Assembly: GCA_003023695.1 (NCBI GenBank)
Contig: PXYW01000020.1
Location: forward strand, 3,166 to 47,466
Direction of reading: 5' to 3'
DNA from: Sulfobacillus benefaciens
GTDB lineage: Bacteria; Bacillota; Sulfobacillia; Sulfobacillales; Sulfobacillaceae
DNA: 44,301 nucleotides
Positions within the stretch are counted from its first letter, which is position 1; each line of letters starts with the position of its first letter. Position numbers and translations under genes: made by a program. Below are positions 33,557-40,645 of the stretch, piece by piece. The notes below the pieces were generated by a model that did no database searches, had not been told where the DNA came from, and saw nothing but the letters and a program-made list of their open reading frames with translations.

Positions 33557-35035
33557 GTGCGACTACAAAATTACATAGGCGGAAAATGGGTGGAGCCCAA
33601 ACAGGGTCGGTATCAGCAAGACATTGACCCCGCCAACGGAAAAATTGTGGCAGAAGTGCCCATGTCGGACGGAGATGATGCTCGCCTCGCCATTTCAGCG
33701 GCCCGGGAAGCATTTGAAACCTGGCGCAAAGTGCCTGGCCCCAAACGAGGAGAGCTGTTATTTAGGGTAGGGACCTTGCTCAAAGAACGCAAAGAGGAAT
33801 TAGCGCAATATATGACGCGGGAAATGGGCAAAGTTTTGATGGAAGCCAGAGGAGACGTTCAGGAAGGCATTGATATGGCGTTTTACATGGCTGGTGAAGG
33901 TCGCCGCAGTTTCGGCTACACCACGCCGTCTGAACTTCCCAATAAATTTGCGATGGCGACTCGCAACCCCATTGGCGTCGCCGGGATTATTACGCCCTGG
34001 AACTTTCCTATGGCTATCCCGACCTGGAAAATATTCCCGGCCTTAGTGTGTGGCAACACTGTGGTATTTAAACCCGCGGTAGAAACCCCATACTTGGCCT
34101 ATCAATTGGTCAAGATTTTAGAAGAGGCCGGCGTGCCGGCCGGTGTCGTGAATTTAGTCTTTGGTTCTGGTACCGAGGTGGGCGAAGTGCTCCTGAGCGA
34201 CCCGGGCGTTGACTTGATATCCTTTACCGGGTCCAACGCCACCGGGAGGCATGTAGCGGCTACGGCAGGGGAGCACTTAAAACGGGTTTCATTAGAGTTA
34301 GGGGGCAAAAACGCCATCATTGTGATGGACGATGCGAACCTGGAGCTGGCGGTGGAGGGGATCTTATGGAGTGCCTTTGGCACCACCGGCCAGCGCTGCA
34401 CCGCGTGTTCCCGGCTCATTGTTCACGAAGCCATTTACGATCAGCTCAAAACCATTCTGAAAAGCCGCATTGCGGCGTTGCGTTTGGGACATGGGTTGGA
34501 GGAAGATACTGATGTCGGCCCATTAATTAACCAACAAGCCATGGAAAAGGTTCACCGTTATGTGCAAATTGGCCAATCAGAGGGCGCCGAGTTGGTCATC
34601 GGAGGCAGTCCGGCACCGGATGACCAGTTGGCCAGCGGACATTTTTATCTTCCGACGTTGTTTGCTGGAGTCACGGCCGAGATGCGAATCGCGCAGGAAG
34701 AAATATTTGGCCCAGTGCTGTCGATGATTAAGGTTAAAGACTTAGATGAGGCCATCCGCATAAACAATTCGGTGACCTATGGGCTTAGTTCCTCAATCTT
34801 TACCCAAGACGTCAATAAAACCTTTCAAGCCATCAGGGATCTCGCCACGGGCATAGTGTATATTAACGCCGGCACAACCGGCGCCGAGATTCATCTGCCC
34901 TTTGGCGGAACCCGGGGAACCGGAAATGGTCACCGCGAAGCAGGAACGGCAGCACTGGACTTCTTCTCCGAGTGGAAAGCTGTCTATGTGGATTTTAGTG
35001 GCCAACTGCAACGCGCACAAATTGACACCGAATGA
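33557..35035 (+). CDS. Aldehyde dehydrogenase (semialdehyde dehydrogenase of lysine/glutarate catabolism, inferred)
   Basis: A 492-aa NAD(P)-dependent aldehyde dehydrogenase. It shows ITPWNFPMAIPTWK, FTGSNATGRHV, the general base E247 in LELGGKNA and the nucleophile C281 in GQRCTACSR, then EEIFGPVLS. The C-terminus (GAEIHLPFGG, GNGHREAG, FSEWKAVYVDFSG) belongs to a bacterial group near ALDH7. It is the first gene of an operon with an aminotransferase, a CoA transferase and a glutaryl-CoA dehydrogenase. Oxidation of glutarate semialdehyde, or of aminoadipate semialdehyde/piperideine-6-carboxylate, is therefore likely. GTG start with AAGGAGG 9 nt upstream. Confidence 0.85.
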   Translation: MRLQNYIGGKWVEPKQGRYQQDIDPANGKIVAEVPMSDGDDARLAISAAREAFETWRKVPGPKRGELLFRVGTLLKERKEELAQYMTREMGKVLMEARGDVQEGIDMAFYMAGEGRRSFGYTTPSELPNKFAMATRNPIGVAGIITPWNFPMAIPTWKIFPALVCGNTVVFKPAVETPYLAYQLVKILEEAGVPAGVVNLVFGSGTEVGEVLLSDPGVDLISFTGSNATGRHVAATAGEHLKRVSLELGGKNAIIVMDDANLELAVEGILWSAFGTTGQRCTACSRLIVHEAIYDQLKTILKSRIAALRLGHGLEEDTDVGPLINQQAMEKVHRYVQIGQSEGAELVIGGSPAPDDQLASGHFYLPTLFAGVTAEMRIAQEEIFGPVLSMIKVKDLDEAIRINNSVTYGLSSSIFTQDVNKTFQAIRDLATGIVYINAGTTGAEIHLPFGGTRGTGNGHREAGTAALDFFSEWKAVYVDFSGQLQRAQIDTE

Positions 35036-35074
35036 ACCCAGGGTCGTTACCAGAACAGCAAGGAGGTCAGTAAT

Positions 35075-36427
35075 ATGGCAATTGCCACAAAGTATATTGC
35101 GCTTAAGACACAAATTCCGGGTCCCAAAAGCCAGGCTGTGCTGCAAAGAATCGACAAGGCCACTCCCCGGGCTGTCGCGGTTTACGCGCCGTTGGTTGCA
35201 GATCGCGCGCACGGATCACTGCTGACGGACATTGACGGCAATACATTTATCGATTTAACGGGTGGAGTCGGCGTCCTGAATGTTGGCCACACCCACGATA
35301 AAGTGCGAGCCGCGTTACATGAGCAGGTGGACCGCTTTTTGCACACCGACTTTACGATGATCCCCTACGAAAGCTATGTCCGACTGGCGGAGCGCTTAAA
35401 CGCCCGATTTCCTGGCGGAGGGCCGGCTACCACCGTGTTTTTCAATTCGGGAGCCGAGGCCGTGGAAAATGCGATAAAGATAGCCCGAACGTACACCAAA
35501 CGCAAGGGAATTATTGCTTTCGAACGAGCTTTTCATGGGCGTACCTTGATGGCAATGACATTAACCTCGAAGGTCCATCCCTATAAAGCAGGTATGGGCC
35601 CTTATGCACCCGAGGTCTATCGAGTCCCATTCCCCTACCCTTATCGCTGCGAGTTAGGAGTGGGCGAGGTGGGCCACGAATGTGACGAGCGCTGTTATGC
35701 CCGTATAGAAGAAGCCTTAATGCTGCAAGTAGCGCCTGAAGACACGGCTGCCGTAATTGTGGAGCCAGTCCAAGGGGAAGGCGGGTTTATCGTGCCGCCT
35801 AAGACCTTTTTGCCTTGGCTTCGCCAATTTACTGAAAAACACAATATCTTGCTCATTGTCGACGAGGTGCAAACTGGGTTTGGCCGCACCGGGACTTTTT
35901 TTGCCACCGAGCAATCCGGCATTCGTCCCGACTTATTGACGATGGCTAAGTCCATCGCGGATGGAATACCCCTCTCAGGAGTGATGGGGCGCCCGGAAGT
36001 GATGGATGGACCCGGCGATTCCCAAATTGGAGGCACGTACGTAGGAAATCCGCTAGGCACGGCCGCCGGCAATGCGGTGTTAGATGTTTTCGAATCGGAA
36101 CACTTGCTGGCACAGGCGCAAAAGCAAGGGGAGCATTTGATGAGGCGCCTCAATCAATTGGCAGAAGATATTGAGCAAATTGGGGAAGTGCGCGGACTGG
36201 GGGCCATGGTAGCTATAGAGTTGGTCACAGACCGCACATCAAAGACTCCAGATCCAGACCTAACCGACCGCGTGCTAAAAGCCTGCATGCAACGGGGACT
36301 TTTGATGCTAAAGGCCGGGATTTACGGTAACGTGATACGCTTTTTGGCGCCATTGAACACTCCTTTAGAAGTCTTGGATGAGGCGCTTGAGGTTCTCGGG
36401 GACGTGCTTCGTCATGAGGTGGCCTAA
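35075..36427 (+). CDS. Class III aminotransferase (GabT/5-aminovalerate type)
   Basis: A 450-aa PLP-dependent omega-aminotransferase. The PLP lysine is K292 in TMAKSIADGIPLSG. FFNSGAEAVENAIKIAR and IVDEVQTGFGRTGT are also typical. The sequence resembles 4-aminobutyrate aminotransferases. The next genes act on C5 acyl compounds, so 5-aminovalerate (giving glutarate semialdehyde) is the preferred substrate, with GABA or aminoadipate as alternatives. AAGGAGG precedes the ATG, 39 bp after the aldehyde dehydrogenase. A Cys-rich insertion (PYRCELGVGEVGHECDERC) is characteristic of some GabT proteins. Confidence 0.87.
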   Translation: MAIATKYIALKTQIPGPKSQAVLQRIDKATPRAVAVYAPLVADRAHGSLLTDIDGNTFIDLTGGVGVLNVGHTHDKVRAALHEQVDRFLHTDFTMIPYESYVRLAERLNARFPGGGPATTVFFNSGAEAVENAIKIARTYTKRKGIIAFERAFHGRTLMAMTLTSKVHPYKAGMGPYAPEVYRVPFPYPYRCELGVGEVGHECDERCYARIEEALMLQVAPEDTAAVIVEPVQGEGGFIVPPKTFLPWLRQFTEKHNILLIVDEVQTGFGRTGTFFATEQSGIRPDLLTMAKSIADGIPLSGVMGRPEVMDGPGDSQIGGTYVGNPLGTAAGNAVLDVFESEHLLAQAQKQGEHLMRRLNQLAEDIEQIGEVRGLGAMVAIELVTDRTSKTPDPDLTDRVLKACMQRGLLMLKAGIYGNVIRFLAPLNTPLEVLDEALEVLGDVLRHEVA

Positions 36428-36435
36428 GTTATTCC

Positions 36436-37590
36436 ATGTCTAGCGATCAACGTGCCGCAAGCTTGGCAGGAATCCATATTTTGGATTTATCACGGGTGTT
36501 AGCTGCACCCTACGCAACGATGGCTTTGGGTGACTTAGGAGCCGAAATTATAAAAATTGAACGTCCTGGTTCTGGTGACGAAACGAGACAATGGGGCCCC
36601 CCTTTCTTAGGGGGGCAGTCTGCCTACTTTTTGTCCGCTAACCGGAATAAAAAGTCGTGCCAGGTGGATCTAGGAAACCAAGAAGGGCAGAATTTGGTCC
36701 GCACCTTGGCACTCAAGTGGGCAGATGTGATCGTCGAGAACTTTAAACCGGGAACCCTGGAGAAATTTAGTCTGAGCCTCCAGGACTTGCGTGCAGAAAA
36801 TCCACGCCTTATTACTGCCACACTACGCGGCTATCCGCAAGGTGATGATCGGCCGGGGTATGACTTCGTGATGCAGGCAGGTGCGGGTCTTATGTCGCTT
36901 AACGGTCCCGTGGAAGGACCGCCATACAAGATGGGAATTGCGGTGGCAGACATTACGTCGGGTTTGTTTTTATTGTCGGGTATTTTGTCGGCGCTTTTGG
37001 TTCGGGAACGCACAGGAAAGGGACAGCACGTGGAGGTCTCTTTGTTTGATTCGCAAATTGCCTGGTGGGTCAATGTCGGCATGGCACATTTAGTGACCGG
37101 CAACCCTCCAGTCCGGTGGGGGAACGCCCATCCCCAACTGGCACCATACGAGCTGTTTGAAGCATCCGATGGATATCTAGCCATCGCCGTGGGCAATGAC
37201 CAACAGTTTATGCGCTTGTGCCAGGTGTTGCAGCATCCGGAGTGGGCCGCGGACTCACGCTATCGCACCAATCCTGATCGTGTGAGCCATCGGTCTGCCT
37301 TGCATGAGGATCTGCAAGGTGTGTTGGAGCAGCAGCCAGTGGCGCAATGGACACAGCAACTAGACGCCAAACAAGTGCCGGCGGGACCAGTGCATACGAT
37401 TCCCCAGGCGCTGGCATGGCGAAATTCCCTCCCTAATCCGGTAGTCTCCCTACTAGATGACATCCCACAAATTCATCTTCCTTGGCGGTTTTCTGATTCT
37501 TCAGCACGCCCTCGTTACCGACCACCGGAACTCGGAGAGCATACTGCTGAAGTCTGGGAACTATATCGATCGTTACGAAAGGATCAGTGA
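36436..37590 (+). CDS. Class III (CaiB/BaiF) CoA transferase, probable glutarate CoA-transferase
   Basis: A 384-aa family III CoA transferase. It begins LAGIHILDLSRVLAAPYATM, the family opening, followed by LGAEIIKIERPGSGDETR, then KSCQVDL and GYDFVMQAGAGLMSLNG. VADITSGL and HVEVSLFDSQIAWW close the core. Such enzymes move CoA between two acids. Between a semialdehyde dehydrogenase and a glutaryl-CoA dehydrogenase, activation of glutarate (as in human SUGCT) is the natural inference. ATG 36436 is 8 bp after the aminotransferase and has GAGGTGG at unusually long spacing. It ends 4 bp before the next gene. Confidence 0.85.
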   Translation: MSSDQRAASLAGIHILDLSRVLAAPYATMALGDLGAEIIKIERPGSGDETRQWGPPFLGGQSAYFLSANRNKKSCQVDLGNQEGQNLVRTLALKWADVIVENFKPGTLEKFSLSLQDLRAENPRLITATLRGYPQGDDRPGYDFVMQAGAGLMSLNGPVEGPPYKMGIAVADITSGLFLLSGILSALLVRERTGKGQHVEVSLFDSQIAWWVNVGMAHLVTGNPPVRWGNAHPQLAPYELFEASDGYLAIAVGNDQQFMRLCQVLQHPEWAADSRYRTNPDRVSHRSALHEDLQGVLEQQPVAQWTQQLDAKQVPAGPVHTIPQALAWRNSLPNPVVSLLDDIPQIHLPWRFSDSSARPRYRPPELGEHTAEVWELYRSLRKDQ

Positions 37591-37594
37591 CAAC

Positions 37595-38779
37595 ATGGCG
37601 CAAACCGACAATTTAAGTGTGCATATTGACAATTACTTTGGAATCGAAGACCAACTCTCCTCGGAGGAGGTTCAGGTTCGGGACACGGTACGGCGTTTTG
37701 TGGATGCCAAGGTACGGCCTTACGCTGGCAAATGGTGGCTGGACGGGATCTTTCCCACCGATTTAGTCCCTCAGTTGGCCGAACTTGGGGTTTTTGGCCC
37801 GACATTGCCGGAACAGTATGGCGGGGCAGGGCTCTCCCCAATTGCCTATGGACTGATGATGCAAGAATTAGAGCGCGGAGATTCCGGCTTGCGGTCATTT
37901 GCTTCGGTGCAGAGCGGCTTAGCGATGTATGCTATCTACAAGTATGGCAGCGAGGAACAGAGAATGGCCTATCTGCCAAAAATGGCAGCTGGGGAAATTA
38001 TCGGATGCTTTGGCTTAACGGAGCCGGACGCGGGCTCAGATCCGGCAGCGATGCGCACTGTGGCCAAATCAGTACCAGGCGGCGTACGCATAACAGGCGT
38101 TAAACGGTGGATTACCAATGGCAACTTGGCGCAAATTGCTGTGGTCTGGGCTAAAGATGATGAGGGCGTTATCAGGGGTTATATCGTGCCCACAAGCAGT
38201 GAGGGATTTGCCGCGCGCCATATTTCCACTAAAGCGTCGATGCGCATGTCGGTGACCTCGGAACTGTATTTGGACAATGTGTTTGTTCCCCAAGACCACA
38301 TCCTGCCTGCGTCGCGAGGTCTGGGGTCGCCCCTTGGCTGTTTGACGCAGGCGCGTTACGGGATTGCCTGGGGCACTGTGGGTGCAGCACTCGACTGCCT
38401 TAATGAGGCGGCCTCCTATGCCCAAACCCGAATGGCCTTCGGCAAACCGATTGCCGCTACTCAGTTGATGCAAGAGCGCCTGGTGGATATGCTCTCAATG
38501 ACCGTCAACATGCAGTTGAAAGCCTTGCAGTTGGGGCGTCTATATCAAAGTGGGGCGATGCGCTACCCCCAGGTGTCACTGACCAAACGAGACAATGCAC
38601 GCTCAGCGCTAATTGTGGCCCGCATGGCCAGGGAAATTTTAGGAGGTAATGGCATTAGTGTCGATTACCCGCCTATACGGCACCTGACCAATCTGGAAAC
38701 AGTGGATACTTATGAAGGCACCTACGAAATCCACACCCTCATCGTGGGCCGTGACTTATTGGGAGAAAACGCTTTTTAG
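37595..38779 (+). CDS. gcdH: Glutaryl-CoA dehydrogenase
   Basis: A 394-aa acyl-CoA dehydrogenase with the features that set glutaryl-CoA dehydrogenases apart: LRSFASVQSGLAM (the carboxylate-binding Arg/Ser segment), GCFGLTEPDAGSDP, ARYGIAWGTVGAA, GGNGISVDYP, and the catalytic base E374 in YEGTYEIH. It oxidises and decarboxylates glutaryl-CoA to crotonyl-CoA, with electrons passing to ETF. ATG 37595 has GAAAGGA about 10 nt upstream. The frame to 37457 overlaps the CoA-transferase and is rejected. Last gene of the operon. A probable terminator lies 110 bp downstream. Confidence 0.9.
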   Translation: MAQTDNLSVHIDNYFGIEDQLSSEEVQVRDTVRRFVDAKVRPYAGKWWLDGIFPTDLVPQLAELGVFGPTLPEQYGGAGLSPIAYGLMMQELERGDSGLRSFASVQSGLAMYAIYKYGSEEQRMAYLPKMAAGEIIGCFGLTEPDAGSDPAAMRTVAKSVPGGVRITGVKRWITNGNLAQIAVVWAKDDEGVIRGYIVPTSSEGFAARHISTKASMRMSVTSELYLDNVFVPQDHILPASRGLGSPLGCLTQARYGIAWGTVGAALDCLNEAASYAQTRMAFGKPIAATQLMQERLVDMLSMTVNMQLKALQLGRLYQSGAMRYPQVSLTKRDNARSALIVARMAREILGGNGISVDYPPIRHLTNLETVDTYEGTYEIHTLIVGRDLLGENAF

Positions 38780-39626
38780 ACGTCGAAACCCCAGGAACTC
38801 TTGGGAATCCGGGAAAAAGACGGCCGACACTAGAGTAAGTGCCGCCTTACCAAATCTGGGTGAGCGAAATAGCGAGTCATTTGAGACCAGGGAGGTTTGG
38901 CTTTCGATGGTCAAACTTCCCTTGTTTCAGCACATAGGATACTCCGACCTGTTGGGCCAGGGAGCAGCCACTCGAGACAAATCTTTCCGAATTGCATGTG
39001 TACTATCGGTGCGGTATCGTGAGATTAGTGAATCAAAGGAGGTTGGTTGTGGCGGACCCAGACCTCGGATCAGGTGACGCTGGTACAGCAATTAGGGGTG
39101 CAACCGGGTCTGCAAGATGGTGGATACCAGGCACTGCCTTCAGTAAGCCGATCTCCACACCGGGCCCTATCGGCTTTGCCCTTGCGATCGCCATGGCGCA
39201 ATTGGTGATCAAAACCGTGAATGTCCGCTACAACGTGTGCTGGCCACCGGGTATCCCGGGTCCGGTTCACTTCGCGCGGCAGGGACTGGGCTGATTTTTC
39301 GATAGCACGCCCGCTGTGGTGATCAGACGCTGTTTGTGGTGTAATATTTGACCAAGCTCTAGAGGGCGACGGGATCGGTATACTTGTATGTCGTGGGCTC
39401 CCCACTCCGCCGAGGGATCGAATAGATAGCCAGGCGATGCCCCGCGGCGACGGTAGCCGGGGATCCGCGAAGACGTCGGGGCCCGCGGCAATCGCGATAA
39501 GTGCGCGCGCTCACAATGATTGGATAGGTCCCAACGCAAGGAAGGAGACAGGGCTCTGGTAAGCGTAACAGCGACCGGGAAATGGCAGTAGCCTGGCAAG
39601 ACTGCCGTGAATGAGGGGGAATGCCG
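38780..39626. other. Stretch without an intact gene
   Basis: About 850 bp between gcdH and the TOPRIM gene. Apart from a terminator-like hairpin near 38890 I see no gene with a start, ribosome site and recognisable product. Open frames at 38992-39294 (+) and 39070-39405 (-) look non-native. The DNA between about 39050 and 39300 has a coding-like texture but is broken by stops in each frame, so a decayed insertion or gene is possible. From 39400 to 39550 the DNA turns GC-rich (GGGGCCCGCGG), unlike its surroundings. Confidence 0.5.
38890..38927 (+). terminator. Probable terminator of the glutarate operon
   Basis: GGGAGGTTTG (38890-38899) pairs with CAAACTTCCC (38912-38921), 10 bp with one G-U, 12-nt loop, followed by TTGTTTC. 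Confidence 0.45.
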
Positions 39627-39950
39627 ATGCCGTTACCATTTGTGGTGATTGTGGAAGGGAAGAATGACCGTCATCGATTGCAACAAATACTGTCTCCTGC
39701 CGTCCCCATTTACGCCACTTATGGCATTCCTGGTACCGAGCGGTTAGAAAAATTAAAAAAAGAGGCTGGTCACCGCCAAGTGGTGATCTTGACGGATCAA
39801 GATGCGGCGGGTCAGCGGATTCGCAGGATGCTTCGTGAAGTTTTTCCCGACGCCATCAATATTTACACGAAGCGGAGTTACAATGGCGTTGAACATACTC
39901 CCGTCGATTATCTCGCCGAACGGTTTCGCCGCGTTGGCTTGATTCCCTGA
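39627..39950 (+). CDS. Small TOPRIM-domain protein, RNase M5-like
   Basis: A 107-aa protein consisting of one TOPRIM domain. The acidic motif is VIVEGKND with E10, and LTDQDAAGQRIR carries D57 and D59. The closing NGVEHTPVDYLAERFRR resembles the GVEH segment of RNase M5. RNase M5, which matures 5S rRNA, is about 180 aa with a C-terminal domain that is missing here, so it may be a reduced relative with a different job. ATG 39627 is chosen because GGGGG lies 7 nt before it (ATG 39621 lies only 1 nt after). It is followed by peptide deformylase after 31 bp. Confidence 0.75.
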   Translation: MPLPFVVIVEGKNDRHRLQQILSPAVPIYATYGIPGTERLEKLKKEAGHRQVVILTDQDAAGQRIRRMLREVFPDAINIYTKRSYNGVEHTPVDYLAERFRRVGLIP

Positions 39951-39981
39951 CGGGACATAACACGATCAAGGAGCCAGTCGC

Positions 39982-40572
39982 GTGCAAAAACCAATTTGGA
40001 CCATTGCCACTCAAAATCAATTTTTGCGGCAACGTACGGTAAAACCAAAACAAATTAATCAAAAAGTCACGCGTGTGGTCACAGATTTGTTTGACACGTG
40101 GGATACGGTGGCCGCGTACGGGATTGCCGCGCCGCAAATTGGCAACCATCTTCGTCTGTTCATTTGGAAAGGCAGCACCATGGATCGTCCCGAAGTCATC
40201 ATTAACCCGAAGATTATTCGTGCTCGGGGCGAATTGAAAGATTATGACGGTTGTCTCAGTGTTCCCGGCATTTATGGAGAGACTCGTCGCGCGGCGATGG
40301 TGGAAATTACCGGGCTTGATGTCGAAGGAAACAGCATTCGGCGTACTTATGAAGGATTCGATGCACGCATTATTCAGCATGAGATTGATCACCTGGAAGG
40401 GGTATTATTCCTTGACCGGATAGATGATTTGGATGACTTATATGTGCTGGAAAAAGTGGAAGACACAGAATCAGAGGACTCCCTCCATGAAAAACGTCCC
40501 TTAACAGAGTCTGTGCGAGATATTGTTGTGTCAGCGCGGCGTCCGTTGCCAGGACATGCCCTGATCTGGTAA
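39982..40572 (+). CDS. def: Peptide deformylase
   Basis: A 196-aa metalloprotease that removes the formyl group from new proteins. The three family motifs are present: GIAAPQ (47-52), DGCLS with metal ligand C91, and HEIDH (133-137) with the other two ligands and the catalytic Glu. The first motif has Ile for Leu, and the second has Asp where EGCLS is usual. A C-terminal tail of about 50 residues extends beyond the catalytic core. GTG start with AAGGAG upstream. Confidence 0.93.
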   Translation: MQKPIWTIATQNQFLRQRTVKPKQINQKVTRVVTDLFDTWDTVAAYGIAAPQIGNHLRLFIWKGSTMDRPEVIINPKIIRARGELKDYDGCLSVPGIYGETRRAAMVEITGLDVEGNSIRRTYEGFDARIIQHEIDHLEGVLFLDRIDDLDDLYVLEKVEDTESEDSLHEKRPLTESVRDIVVSARRPLPGHALIW

Positions 40573-40575
40573 ACA

Positions 40576-40594
40576 CGGGCTATTACCCAGCCCG
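40576..40594 (+). terminator. Weak hairpin after def
   Basis: CGGGCT-ATTACCC-AGCCCG, a 6-bp stem right after the def stop, without a T-run. Possibly a weak terminator. Confidence 0.3.
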
Positions 40595-40645
40595 ATTGCT
40601 ATGCCATAATAGGTTGAGACATTTTCGAAAGTAGGGAGACGGGAC

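Noticed and set aside
38992..39405. Overlapping frames on both strands as a transposase remnant
   Set aside because: No catalytic motif or terminal repeats could be recognised, so only an undefined decayed region is reported.
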